The notes under the pieces are model-generated. The model searched no databases. It worked only from the letters and a program-made list of their open reading frames with translations, and was not told the origin of the DNA. The position numbers and the translations under genes were made by a program. Shown here in pieces: positions 27,586-35,585 of a DNA stretch of 64,000 bases. Source of the DNA: Bacillus weihaiensis (GTDB taxonomy: Bacteria; Bacillota; Bacilli; Bacillales; Bacillaceae); the NCBI RefSeq assembly GCF_001889165.1, contig NZ_CP016020.1, positions 2,082,501 through 2,146,500 on the forward strand. Reading direction: 5' to 3'. Position 1 is the stretch's first letter; every line of letters starts with the position of its first letter.

Positions 27586-27776
27586 GTAGTATCCTCCTAA
27601 CTTGTTGTAGAACTGAACTGATTACAAAATTTTAATAGAACCTATACTCCTTCAGTTTTATGTTATTTTCACCTAATCTTTTTTAAAATATCCAGATAAT
27701 ACAACGAATTATCTATTTTTGATTCCATAATGATCAAGAGTTTTAGAGACTAAAAAAAGGAGAATTTCAACGCTTT

Positions 27777-28076
27777 AAAGCTATTTTTTATCCATCGATA
27801 GTGATCCCATACCCTCTGTAATGATAGAACATTATGTTTTACAATAGCAGTTCAGCACAAACTTGCTGCTGTGATTTCTCCTTGGCTGCAAGAATAATTG
27901 AACAGATTCCATTTATAAAAGGACCTATTGAAACGATTAAAGAATGATATCCTATTCCTTCTTGATCGTGGTTTTTTGGTGAATCATGTCAATGTCATGG
28001 TAAATCAGCAACAAGCTGCTTAAGATTTAAAACTCAAGTTCTTTTTAAGAGATTGACTTTTAAATAAGCTCTTTGA
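27777..28076 (+). pseudogene. decayed coding relic, copy B of a pair
   Basis: Similar to 14604-14801. Across frameshifts the plus strand reads AAVISPWLQE, EQIPFIKGPIETIKE, then RLKNDILFLLDRGFLVNHVN and MVNQQQAA before TAA. The stops and shifts leave no intact frame. Together with copy A it shows that a gene family once spread here. The ancestor is not identified. Confidence 0.5.
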
Positions 28077-28190
28077 AGGAATACTACACAACACAGAGAG
28101 TCACTTAAAATGACTGTCCAAATTCCAATCGTTCAAGGAATAATAACTCCCATCTAGGAAAAACTGAAAAAAAAGATAACGGAGTGGACT

Positions 28191-28979
28191 ATGGATAATT
28201 ATACAAATAAGAACAGCGCAAGACGTTATCGAGCTCATGTTAGTATTTTTGGTACAACTCAAATTCATCTACGGAATCCCTATATAGTCGCTTGGTGGAG
28301 CGCAGCTTTTCCTGGATTTGGTCATTTACTTCTAGCTAAATACATAAGAGGTTTTGTTTTATTTATATGGGAAGTGTTAGTGAATATAAAAGCGAAGGTT
28401 AATTTAGCAATGATGTATTCCTTCCAGGGAGAGATCAATATGGCTAAAGATATATTAGATACCCGATGGCTTCTAATATATATCCCTGTTTATATTTTTG
28501 GTATTTGGGATAGCTACAGGACAACCATTGATCTTAATAAAGTATATATTTTAGCAGAACGCGAAGAGCACCCCTTTTGCTCCTTTAGTATAGGAGCACT
28601 CGAAATTAATTATTTAGATCGAAGGGAACCAACAATGGCTTTAATCTGGTCGCTTTTCGTCCCAGGACTAGGCCAGCTTTATATTCACCGGATTATTACA
28701 GCCTTTTATGTTGTAATTTGGACTGTAATCTTTTTTTATTTTTCACGAGGATTAGAAGCGGTTTCCTTACTTTTTTTAGGGGAAATTAGACAAGCAACTG
28801 CCATTATAAAACCTGAATGGTTTCTTTTTTTTCCATCTATCTATGGATTTGCAGCATATGATGCATATGTAAGTTCAGTAGAAAACAACAAATTATATGA
28901 TAAAGAACAACGATCTTTTCTTAAAAAAAACTACCAATCCCCTTCATTTAAAATACTAAAAAAACAAAAGGTGAACTGA
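28191..28979 (+). CDS. membrane protein with internal duplication
   Basis: This 262-residue protein has two homologous halves. Residues about 28-118 and 146-238 each start with a P-G-(F/L)-G-(H/Q)-L turn between hydrophobic helices, continue with a helix ending in (I/V)W, a (G)EI-x-A-x-x-I segment, a W-x-(L/F) helix and a (D)-(S/A)-Y end. The order is the same in both, so the gene arose by tandem duplication. Function is unknown. It is followed after 3 bp by the gene at 28983, so the two are likely co-transcribed. Confidence 0.7.
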   Translation: MDNYTNKNSARRYRAHVSIFGTTQIHLRNPYIVAWWSAAFPGFGHLLLAKYIRGFVLFIWEVLVNIKAKVNLAMMYSFQGEINMAKDILDTRWLLIYIPVYIFGIWDSYRTTIDLNKVYILAEREEHPFCSFSIGALEINYLDRREPTMALIWSLFVPGLGQLYIHRIITAFYVVIWTVIFFYFSRGLEAVSLLFLGEIRQATAIIKPEWFLFFPSIYGFAAYDAYVSSVENNKLYDKEQRSFLKKNYQSPSFKILKKQKVN

Positions 28980-28982
28980 AAT

Positions 28983-29441
28983 ATGCAGCTATTTTCTACC
29001 TTTGAAAATACAACATTTTTAGAAATGGCCATTGCCACTTTAGAAAAGAATGAAATCTCCAAAGAACATATTTTTGCTGTTCCTCTTGATAATCGTATGG
29101 AAGATCGCAAACTCTTTGATACGATACATCGTTCGGACGGTACAACTTTAATTGACATTGGAATGGCGCTTTCCACCGCCTTTGCTGTAATAGGTGCAAG
29201 TATAGGTTTTAATCTAGAATGGGGACCCATATATTGGGGGTTAATTGGTGCAGCATCGGGATTTCTCGTAGGCTTTTCTATTCGTCTCGTAACAGAAGTA
29301 CTTGTAAAAAAGAAGCGACGATTATTAAAAGGTCAACACTCCGAAGTGATCCTAATCGTAGAATGTCCCGATCATCAAGCTGACCTGGTAGAAAATATCC
29401 TGTTCCGCCACTTTGCACTTGGCGTAGCAAAAATTAAATAA
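28983..29441 (+). CDS. small membrane protein, unknown function
   Basis: This 152-residue protein has an N-terminal soluble part of about 55 residues, two Gly-rich membrane helices (about 60-77 and 82-103), a basic loop KKKRRLLKGQ and a C-terminal soluble segment. It starts 3 bp after the stop of the duplicated membrane protein gene, which suggests a two-gene operon and a shared process. No family recognised. Confidence 0.68.
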   Translation: MQLFSTFENTTFLEMAIATLEKNEISKEHIFAVPLDNRMEDRKLFDTIHRSDGTTLIDIGMALSTAFAVIGASIGFNLEWGPIYWGLIGAASGFLVGFSIRLVTEVLVKKKRRLLKGQHSEVILIVECPDHQADLVENILFRHFALGVAKIK

Positions 29442-29448
29442 GCTTTGG

Positions 29449-29470
29449 TGCCTGGCCCCCAGCGCGTTAA
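29449..29470. repeat. short GGTGCCTG-type motif, copy 3
   Basis: GGTGCCTGGCCCCCAGCGCG follows the end of the gene at 28983. It is related to the motifs at 7777 and 20866 and is far more GC-rich than its surroundings. Confidence 0.45.
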
Positions 29471-29630
29471 CTTGTTAAAGTGAATGTATACGGTTGATTC
29501 TATTATGAAGTGAAGAAAGTAGTTCGTTTTACTAATTTTTTCACTAATTTCACCAATTACATTTCACAACAAGGGTATAGTAAAGATATAGGGAGAACCT
29601 TCCTAAATTGAAACAAAAGGAGAGATGATC

Positions 29631-30095
29631 ATGAATATGGTCTATGAACGAATCCTAGTTGCAATAGATGGTTCTGATGAATCGGAATGGGCTTTTAAAA
29701 AAGCCGTGAATATTGCCAAACGAAACTCTGCAAAGCTTTTAATTTGCAATGTCATTGATGCTCGTGAACTTTCTGGTGTAACTTATGGTCTATACGCGGA
29801 TACAAGGCTCTCAAAGGAAGCAGAAACTTATGCTCATAACCTTCTAGAAAAACGGAAACAAACAGCAGTGGAAATGGGAGTTGAGCAAGTCGAAACCCTC
29901 ATTAAATTCGGTTCTCCTAAGACGAAAATTTCAAAAGAAATTGCACCTGAATATGATGTAGACTTAATTGTTTGCGGAGCAACCGGAATGAACACTGTAG
30001 AACGTTTAATGATAGGAAGTGTATCTGAAAATATATTGCGCTATGCTACATGTGATGTCTTAGTCGTTCGAACACCGAAAGAAGAGGATGTATAA
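29631..30095 (+). CDS. universal stress protein (UspA family)
   Basis: This 154-residue cytosolic protein has the UspA fold. ILVAIDGSDESEWA near the N-terminus and the ATP-binding signature GATGMNTVERLMIGSVS near 123-139 (G-x2-G-x9-G-S type) are visible, so it probably binds ATP. ATG 29631 is used because AAAGGAGAG ends at 29624, too close to an ATG at 29625. Its target is unknown. Confidence 0.88.
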   Translation: MNMVYERILVAIDGSDESEWAFKKAVNIAKRNSAKLLICNVIDARELSGVTYGLYADTRLSKEAETYAHNLLEKRKQTAVEMGVEQVETLIKFGSPKTKISKEIAPEYDVDLIVCGATGMNTVERLMIGSVSENILRYATCDVLVVRTPKEEDV

Positions 30096-30219
30096 ACAAG
30101 AGAAAAGCTAAGCATTATTAATAAAAGCTTGACCACATCCTTAGGACAAAAACGAAAATACGCCTGCGGGAAAACTGATGCATCATTTGAATACACGGTT
30201 ACTTTAATAATACGTTTTG

Positions 30220-30385
30220 TCTGAAGTACAAGTACGTTCCATTACACTATCTCTTACCAATAGTATTCACTGCCAAAAAACTCTATGATCAACATAAGAC
30301 CCGACCGATTAGGCAAGATATTCATGAAAATAGCACCTATTCGGTCGGGTTTAACATTGACTATACTTATATACTAGCTTCATTT
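30220..30385. repeat. decayed copy of the ~310-bp repeat, copy 3
   Basis: In the same orientation as copy 2. ACAAGTACGTTCCATT and a hairpin of CCCGACCGA and TCGGTCGGG around about 35 nt are retained; the middle GC-rich block is lost. The hairpin is followed by TTT, so it may still end the universal stress protein transcript. Confidence 0.7.
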
Positions 30386-30574
30386 TTTTGTATTGAGAGT
30401 CAAAGCCCACGTATATTTTTATCAAAAACATACCTTTTTACCTACATTCAATAGTTCATATCCAATCCCCTAGCAAACTACTTTCTTCCTAGCTACCTCC
30501 CTTGTAAAAAAAGGAATTTCTCTATCTGCTGTAGAATAAATAATTTTAGGGAAAAAAATAAAAGGGGAAAATAT

Positions 30575-31213
30575 ATGAAGAAATTTACGCATACGATTAC
30601 CACACAAGAAGAATTCTTAGCCTTTAGAGAAGAAATTGGTCAACCAAGTGAAAGAGCAAGGAATAAGGTTATTCATCATATTGATGAACACTGCCGTACG
30701 TTTATCTCAAAATCACCATTTTTAACAGTAGCTACAGCAAATTCAAACGGAGAATGTGATGTATCTCCAAGAGGAGATGCTCCTGGCTTTGTTAAAGTAA
30801 TTGATGATCATCATCTTTTCATACCAGAACGACCTGGTAATAAGCGAATGGATTCGATTCATAACATCATTAGCAATCCCCATATTGGTCTCATTTTCTT
30901 TATACCTTCATTAGGGGAAACGTTAAGAATGAACGGCAAAGCACTCATTTGTCGTGACGCAGAACTTCTTTCCAACTCAAAAGCCAATGAAAAAACACCA
31001 CTTTTCGGAATAGTAGTTGAAGTAAACGAATGTTATATCCATTGCGCAAAAGCATTTATACGTTCAGGACTTTGGAATCCAGAATCATGGCTACAAAATG
31101 AAGAACACCCAAAGATCTCAAAAATACTAGCTGACCATGCAAACATACAAAATACAACAACAGAACAAATTGAAAAGGATTTAAGAATAAGTTATGTAGA
31201 AAGGCTTTATTAA
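30575..31213 (+). CDS. PPOX-class flavoprotein (MSMEG_1061-like)
   Basis: This 212-residue protein belongs to the pyridoxamine-phosphate-oxidase split-barrel fold and most resembles the FMN-dependent MSMEG_1061 group. Typical segments are SPFLTVATANSNGECDVSPRG (shortened here to its key part SPFLTVAT and DVSPRGD), the RPGNKRMDS loop that contacts the flavin phosphate, and NPHIGLIFFIP. The start follows AAAGGGGA. The substrate is unknown; relatives reduce or bind small organics or F420/FMN. Confidence 0.8.
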   Translation: MKKFTHTITTQEEFLAFREEIGQPSERARNKVIHHIDEHCRTFISKSPFLTVATANSNGECDVSPRGDAPGFVKVIDDHHLFIPERPGNKRMDSIHNIISNPHIGLIFFIPSLGETLRMNGKALICRDAELLSNSKANEKTPLFGIVVEVNECYIHCAKAFIRSGLWNPESWLQNEEHPKISKILADHANIQNTTTEQIEKDLRISYVERLY

Positions 31214-31338
31214 AAGGACCAAGGATACATGTTAGGATGAAGTGATTATATAAAAACTGAAAATCGATGCAAAACTATACCCGACACTCTTTTTGTGGGA
31301 ATGATTAAAGAATCCTTCAAAAAGGATACTGAATCGAA

Positions 31339-31944
31339 ATGAAGGACTGTTGTGAAAAAATGAGAGAAGTAATGAGAAACACCTTTTTGTTCTTTGTTGG
31401 ACTCTTTTTATTTTTAATCTTATACAAAATAGTAGGGAGACTAGAGACAGAATTCCTTACAATTTTAGGACTTATTCTATCGCTTTTCTTAGCTATTACG
31501 ATTTCATTCCTTTTTGAAAAGCTACTATCAAAAATACCTTACAAGACTTTTATTCAAGCCACTATAAGCTTTAGTATTGTGATCTTTTTAATTTATCAAC
31601 TGTTTGCCCCCTACTTTTATTCAGATAACCAATTAGGTGAGATAGGTAAGGAAAAAATCGAGTTACTATATCAAGCTTTAGACAAAGAAAAGACTGACGA
31701 AGAAAGAAAAGAAATGATTAAAAAGATCATGGTCGATCCAATGGCTAGCCACTATCTAACTGGACCATACTCACGGGAAAAATTAGTAAAAATAGACGTG
31801 CAGAAAATAGAGAGAACATATTACCTCTTTAGCATGACTGTTATACTTGTAGTTGATAACAATGGTGTCATTGAAGAAAAGACTCAGACATTTGACTTAG
31901 AACATGATTATGGGTTTAAAATTTCAGGGATTTTTAGGCATTAA
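31339..31944 (+). CDS. membrane protein with soluble C-terminal domain, unknown
   Basis: This 201-residue protein has three predicted membrane helices (about 13-31, 38-57 and 70-92) and a soluble C-terminal part of about 105 residues rich in Lys and Glu, ending in beta-like strands. The start is uncertain: ATG 31339 has AAAGGA about 12 nt upstream, and ATG codons at 31360 and 31372 are alternatives. No family recognised. Confidence 0.6.
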   Translation: MKDCCEKMREVMRNTFLFFVGLFLFLILYKIVGRLETEFLTILGLILSLFLAITISFLFEKLLSKIPYKTFIQATISFSIVIFLIYQLFAPYFYSDNQLGEIGKEKIELLYQALDKEKTDEERKEMIKKIMVDPMASHYLTGPYSREKLVKIDVQKIERTYYLFSMTVILVVDNNGVIEEKTQTFDLEHDYGFKISGIFRH

Positions 31945-32434
31945 CAATGGTCCAAGCAGATGAAGTATGTAAATCTTACATACCTTTGAAAATCCTTATC
32001 CCTTAAATACAATTTCTAGTATAGACCTTATTACCTTTCTCGTACCATAGCATAGTAAAAGGCTGTGTTACGGTATAACTGTAATTATTTGCTCCTTCAT
32101 GATTTTAAGAGTTGTAGGTCATGGTGAAACGTGTCATAGGGAAACCCCTGTGGAGAATGAATATACCGGCGAGGTACCTGGACTGCCATAGTAAGAATGG
32201 TTATTTTTAAAAGAAAGTAGTTTGAATTTTTCACTATTCATCTCGCAGAAAGAAATTTCTAGTAATAGAAATCATAGATCCACGTTTCACAAATTTTATA
32301 AAAAAAATATTTTTACAATACACAGTTGTTAAAGTAAAGCTTTGTTATTTTCATCAAAACATCTAGAAGAAATCCTTATCATAAATGAGAAAACGGCTAT
32401 ATTTAGAAATTCACTCTATCATGAGAAAGGAAAG
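31945..32434. other. intergenic, nothing recognised
   Basis: About 490 bp. GC-richer patches near 32140-32180 may be a decayed repeat, but I could not match them within the window. Confidence 0.35.
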
Positions 32435-32585
32435 ATGAGAAATCGACAGAAATAAGAAAGAATACAAAAGTCAAATCAATACGGACGATGCTTGGAATCG
32501 CGCTCTATATGGAAGTCCCACTTTTGGAGGCTGTTTCGTTATTATTTTAGTCATCATTTTTTTCTTGTGGTTTTTAAATCAATAG
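32435..32585 (+). pseudogene. small single-helix membrane ORF broken by one base
   Basis: ATG 32435 follows GAAAGGA at good spacing and opens MRNRQK. One extra base then puts the rest out of frame; the shifted frame runs KEYKSQINTDDAWNRALYG, SPTFGGC, a hydrophobic helix and NQ before TAG 32583. The intact product would be about 49 residues with one membrane helix, a common form of Bacillus small protein. It could be a real frameshift or a sequencing error. Confidence 0.4.
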
Positions 32586-32658
32586 GGGGTTACAGAAAGA
32601 ATCTCTACAACAACAGCCAATCATTAAAAGTATTGTAAGAATTAAAAGAGGTGAAACA

Positions 32659-33138
32659 ATGATTCTAGTAAGCTCTTGCTTAGCTGGCTTAGAAGTAAGA
32701 TATAACGGTACACATAGTCTACACCCTAAAATAGTAGAATTAGTTCAAAAAAAAGAAGCGATTATGATTTGCCCAGAACTACTTGGTGGCTTTCAAACCC
32801 CTAGAGAGCCAGCTGAAATTAAAGATGGAGATGGCGATGATGTTCTTGATGGCAAAGCTAGAGTTATCGAATATTCTGGATGTGATGTAACTGATTTATA
32901 TGTTAAGGGAGCAATGGAAACAGTAAAAATAGCGAAAGAATTGAAAGCTGAATTTGTGGTATTGAAGGAAAACAGTCCTTCATGTGGAAGTTCAACTATT
33001 TATAACGGAGAATTTAAAGGAAGAAAACTCGAAGGTAGCGGAGTTACAGCCGCTCTATTGAAAAGAAACGGAATCAAGATACGATCTGAGCATGATTTCG
33101 CGATGATATTAGAATCATTATATTATTATGTTAACTAA
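32659..33138 (+). CDS. DUF523 / TudS-like protein
   Basis: This 159-residue protein matches the DUF523 family, to which the thiouracil desulfurase TudS belongs. TudS carries a [4Fe-4S] cluster on three cysteines, and here the conserved Cys7 (SSCLAG), Cys38 (MICPE) and Cys109 (SPSCGSS) are in place. The enzyme removes sulfur from thiouracil; other family members may use other thio-substrates. The start follows AAGAGGTG. It lies upstream of the first cobalamin riboswitch, as a separate unit. Confidence 0.85.
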   Translation: MILVSSCLAGLEVRYNGTHSLHPKIVELVQKKEAIMICPELLGGFQTPREPAEIKDGDGDDVLDGKARVIEYSGCDVTDLYVKGAMETVKIAKELKAEFVVLKENSPSCGSSTIYNGEFKGRKLEGSGVTAALLKRNGIKIRSEHDFAMILESLYYYVN

Positions 33139-33190
33139 TAGGAACATAGCTAAATTAAAGCCAGGAATTCTTATCCTTACTATCATCTTA

Positions 33191-33219
33191 TTTACAACCC
33201 ATTTTTTCTTCCTTATAAT
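33191..33219 (+). promoter_or_regulatory. sigma-A-type promoter of cobO-cobT unit
   Basis: TTTACA (33191-33196) and TATAAT (33214-33219) are separated by 17 bp and lie 28 bp before the riboswitch. Confidence 0.75.
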
Positions 33220-33246
33220 GACGATATTATAACTGAATAGAACATA

Positions 33247-33418
33247 GCACCTAGGTTCTTAAAACAAGATTTTAAGATGAAAAGGGAAGTTGGTGACATT
33301 CCAACACGGTCCCGCCACTGTGAGCATGGAGCAAACAGCCTAATATCCACTGTAAGTTTCTTATGGGAAGGTCGCTGTTATGCAACGAAGTGTAAGTCAG
33401 GAGACCTGCCTAGAGTGT
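33247..33418 (+). promoter_or_regulatory. cobalamin riboswitch 1
   Basis: An adenosylcobalamin-type riboswitch. Closing helix: GCACCTAGG at 33247-33255 with CCTAGAGTGT at 33409-33418. The conserved core GGGAAGTTGGTG, the B12 box CCCGCCACTGT, GGGAAGGTCGC and CAGGAGACCTGCC are all present. The platform holds GGAAAGG (33437-33443), complementary to CCTTTCC in the terminator at 33511, so ligand binding should favour termination. It controls cobO and cobT. Confidence 0.95.
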
Positions 33419-33447
33419 CTGTCAAGAATCCTTCGAGGAAAGGAGAT

Positions 33448-33504
33448 TTGAAAGAATACGAGAAAAATAGGCTAAATCTAGTCTTTTTACTCTACTCCTT
33501 TTAA
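33448..33504 (+). CDS. possible mini-ORF in riboswitch 1 platform
   Basis: TTG 33448 opens an 18-codon frame (MKEYEKNRLNLVF...) ending at 33504, 6 nt before the terminator. AAAGGAG is only 2-3 nt upstream, which is too close, so this is the weakest of the four riboswitch-linked mini-ORFs. Confidence 0.15.
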   Translation: MKEYEKNRLNLVFLLYSF

Positions 33505-33510
33505 ATTTCC

Positions 33511-33538
33511 GCCTTTCCAATTTGGATAGGCTTTTTTT
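33511..33538 (+). terminator. riboswitch 1 terminator
   Basis: GCCTTTCC and GGATAGGC pair with one mismatch around AATTT and are followed by a T-run. The 5' arm can pair instead with GGAAAGG at 33437-33443. Confidence 0.85.
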
Positions 33539-33571
33539 GTACCGTAATAAATAGTGAAAGGAGATCAAAAA

Positions 33572-34114
33572 TTGAATACAAAAGAAAAAGGTTTAACACT
33601 CGTTTACACTGGAGAAGGAAAAGGAAAAACAACTGCCGCTATTGGCTTAACTGTTCGAGCAATAGGTCAAGGTTTAACGGTAAGGGTCTTACAATTCATT
33701 AAGTCACCCGCACGTACATATGGAGAAAAAGTAACTCTGGCCAAACTTGGTGTGAAAATGGATCAGCTCGGTGAGGGTTTTACATGGACTAAAACCCCAG
33801 ACATTCATAGGAAAGCACTACAATCTGCTTGGAAGACAGCAAAAGAAACCATCCTTTCAGGTGAATACGATGTCGTTATCCTTGATGAACTAAACAACGC
33901 ATTGGCCATTGAATCATTTCCAATTCAAGATGTTCTTCCCATTGAAGAAGTTCTTGAGGTCATCCAAAATCGACCTCAGCATGTCCATCTAGTTATTACA
34001 GGTCGACATGCAAAAGATGAAATAAAAGAGCTTGCTGATCTTATTTCTGTCGTTGATGTAGAAAAACATTATTATGATGAGGGAATCCCAGCTGTTAAAG
34101 GTATTGAATTTTAA
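33572..34114 (+). CDS. cobO: cob(I)yrinic acid a,c-diamide adenosyltransferase
   Basis: This 180-residue ATP:corrinoid adenosyltransferase of the CobO/BtuR/CobA type attaches the 5'-deoxyadenosyl group to cobalt. The N-terminal Walker A GEGKGKTTAA, the VLQFIKSP segment, and VVILDELNNAL (Walker B) near 110 are visible. TTG 33572 is chosen because AAAGGAGAT lies just before it; a GTG at 33554 would place that site inside the gene. First gene behind cobalamin riboswitch 1, followed 15 bp later by cobT. Confidence 0.93.
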   Translation: MNTKEKGLTLVYTGEGKGKTTAAIGLTVRAIGQGLTVRVLQFIKSPARTYGEKVTLAKLGVKMDQLGEGFTWTKTPDIHRKALQSAWKTAKETILSGEYDVVILDELNNALAIESFPIQDVLPIEEVLEVIQNRPQHVHLVITGRHAKDEIKELADLISVVDVEKHYYDEGIPAVKGIEF

Positions 34115-34129
34115 AAAGGAGGGATATGT

Positions 34130-35191
34130 ATGGAGCCAAAAAGAGAAGTCAATCAAACCATTTCATCAATTCAACCCGCTAATAAGGAACTAATGGAAAT
34201 AGCAATGAATTACATAAATACCTTAACGAAGCCTTTAGGCAGCCTCGGGAGAATTGAGGAACTAGCCATTCAGCTTGCAGGTATGAAAGAGACTATTTAT
34301 CCCGAAGTATCCCCTCCTGGAATTGCTGTGTTTGCAGCAGATCATGGTATAACAACGATGGGAGTATCGGCCTATCCAAAAGATGTGACGGCTCAAATGG
34401 TACATAATTTTTTAAATGGCGGAGCGGCAATTAATGCATTCGCAAAAGAGGTGAACGGTAACTTAAAGATTGTTGATATTGGAATAGCAACACAAATACA
34501 ACATAATTCGTTGCTACAAAAAAACATAAAAAAAGGGACAAATAATTTTGCTGATGAACCAGCTATGACCTATTCTGAAGTATATGAGAGTATTTTAGTT
34601 GGCATTCAAACAGCCGAAACACTTATTGATGAAGGAGCAAATTCTATTATCGTTGGTGAGATGGGAATTGGAAACACAACATCAGCTAGTGCACTTGTCA
34701 CATGTATAACTGGTTGTACTGTTAATGATGCCGTTGGATATGGAACAGGTATTTCTGAAGAGATTCGTAGAAAGAAAGAGGATGTTATTACGAAGGCATT
34801 AATGCTTCACCAACCGAATGCAACAGACGCAATTGATCTATTATCTAAAATTGGGGGATTAGAAATAGCTGCAATGACAGGAGCCATTTTAAAGGCAGCA
34901 GAGCAGAGAATCCCTGTCATACTTGATGGTTTTATATGTACGTCAGCTGCTTTACTCGCTAGTCTATTAGAAGAAAATGTCACAGATTACCTTATCGCAG
35001 GACATTTATCTCAAGAACAAGGTCATAAGCACGCTCTTAGCTTTTTAGGAAAAAAGGCGTTGTTAGAGCTTGACCTTAGATTAGGAGAAGGGTCAGGAGC
35101 AGCCTTAGCTTATCCATTAGTATCAGCAGCATGTAGTATGGTCAAAAACATGGCAACATTTGAAACAGCTAAAGTCTCTGAAAAAATGTAA
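34130..35191 (+). CDS. cobT: nicotinate-nucleotide:dimethylbenzimidazole phosphoribosyltransferase
   Basis: This 353-residue enzyme makes alpha-ribazole phosphate from dimethylbenzimidazole and nicotinate mononucleotide, activating the lower ligand of B12. Conserved segments are TKPLGSLGRIE near 27-37, AADHGITTMGVSAYP, GEMGIGNTTSASAL near 175-188, and GEGSGAALA near 320, which holds the catalytic Glu. AAGGAGG precedes the ATG. It is the second gene of unit 1; the base it uses is probably supplied by BluB of unit 3. Confidence 0.95.
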   Translation: MEPKREVNQTISSIQPANKELMEIAMNYINTLTKPLGSLGRIEELAIQLAGMKETIYPEVSPPGIAVFAADHGITTMGVSAYPKDVTAQMVHNFLNGGAAINAFAKEVNGNLKIVDIGIATQIQHNSLLQKNIKKGTNNFADEPAMTYSEVYESILVGIQTAETLIDEGANSIIVGEMGIGNTTSASALVTCITGCTVNDAVGYGTGISEEIRRKKEDVITKALMLHQPNATDAIDLLSKIGGLEIAAMTGAILKAAEQRIPVILDGFICTSAALLASLLEENVTDYLIAGHLSQEQGHKHALSFLGKKALLELDLRLGEGSGAALAYPLVSAACSMVKNMATFETAKVSEKM

Positions 35192-35216
35192 TAGTTCAAA
35201 TGATAAGAATTCTTTG

Positions 35217-35245
35217 TTTACACTAATTACCACATCATATATAAT
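35217..35245 (+). promoter_or_regulatory. sigma-A-type promoter of btuF unit
   Basis: TTTACA (35217-35222) and TATAAT (35240-35245) with a 17-bp spacer, 28 bp ahead of riboswitch 2. The arrangement is the same as at riboswitch 1. Confidence 0.75.
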
Positions 35246-35272
35246 GATGCATGTCACATAAAACCATATTCA

Positions 35273-35447
35273 ACAATAGGTCCTTTTAGTTACCAAACTA
35301 TCAAGGATAATAGGGAAGTTGGTGAAAATCCAACGCGGTCCCGCCACTGTAAATGCTAAAGTGACTTTCACAAGTGCCACTGTACAAGGATGTATGGGAA
35401 GGTTGAAAGTCATGCTTGAAGTATTAGCCAGGAGACCTGCCTATTGT
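35273..35447 (+). promoter_or_regulatory. cobalamin riboswitch 2
   Basis: Closing helix ACAATAGG (35273-35280) with CCTATTGT (35440-35447). Core motifs GGGAAGTTGGTG, CCCGCCACTGTAAATG (B12 box), GGGAAGGTTG and CCAGGAGACCTGCC are present. Its platform GGAAAAGG (35468-35475) is complementary to CCTTTTCC (35522-35529) in the terminator. It controls corrinoid uptake and the late pathway genes. Confidence 0.95.
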
Positions 35448-35485
35448 GGTGTATAAGAATCCTTCGAGGAAAAGGATGGCTTAAA

Positions 35486-35518
35486 ATGCGGGTACCTTTC
35501 TCACTCATCTTGCATTAA
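35486..35518 (+). CDS. possible mini-ORF in riboswitch 2 platform
   Basis: ATG 35486 with AAGGA about 9 nt upstream encodes MRVPFSLILH and stops 1 nt before the terminator stem. It lies between the antiterminator and terminator arms. It may be chance; the repeated layout at the other riboswitches is the reason to note it. Confidence 0.25.
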   Translation: MRVPFSLILH

Positions 35519-35519
35519 G

Positions 35520-35549
35520 CGCCTTTTCCTATTGGATAGGTGTTTTTTT
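35520..35549 (+). terminator. riboswitch 2 terminator
   Basis: C35520 to C35528 pairs with G35534 to G35542 with one T-T mismatch and a 5-nt loop, followed by seven T. Same design as terminator 1. Confidence 0.8.
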
Positions 35550-35585
35550 GTTGGCAAAAAAGAATGATTAATAGGAGTGTATAAG

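Noticed and set aside
33277-33504. 75-codon ORF across riboswitch 1
   Set aside because: It runs through the conserved aptamer, so its sequence is explained by RNA structure. Only its last 18 codons are noted as a possible mini-ORF.
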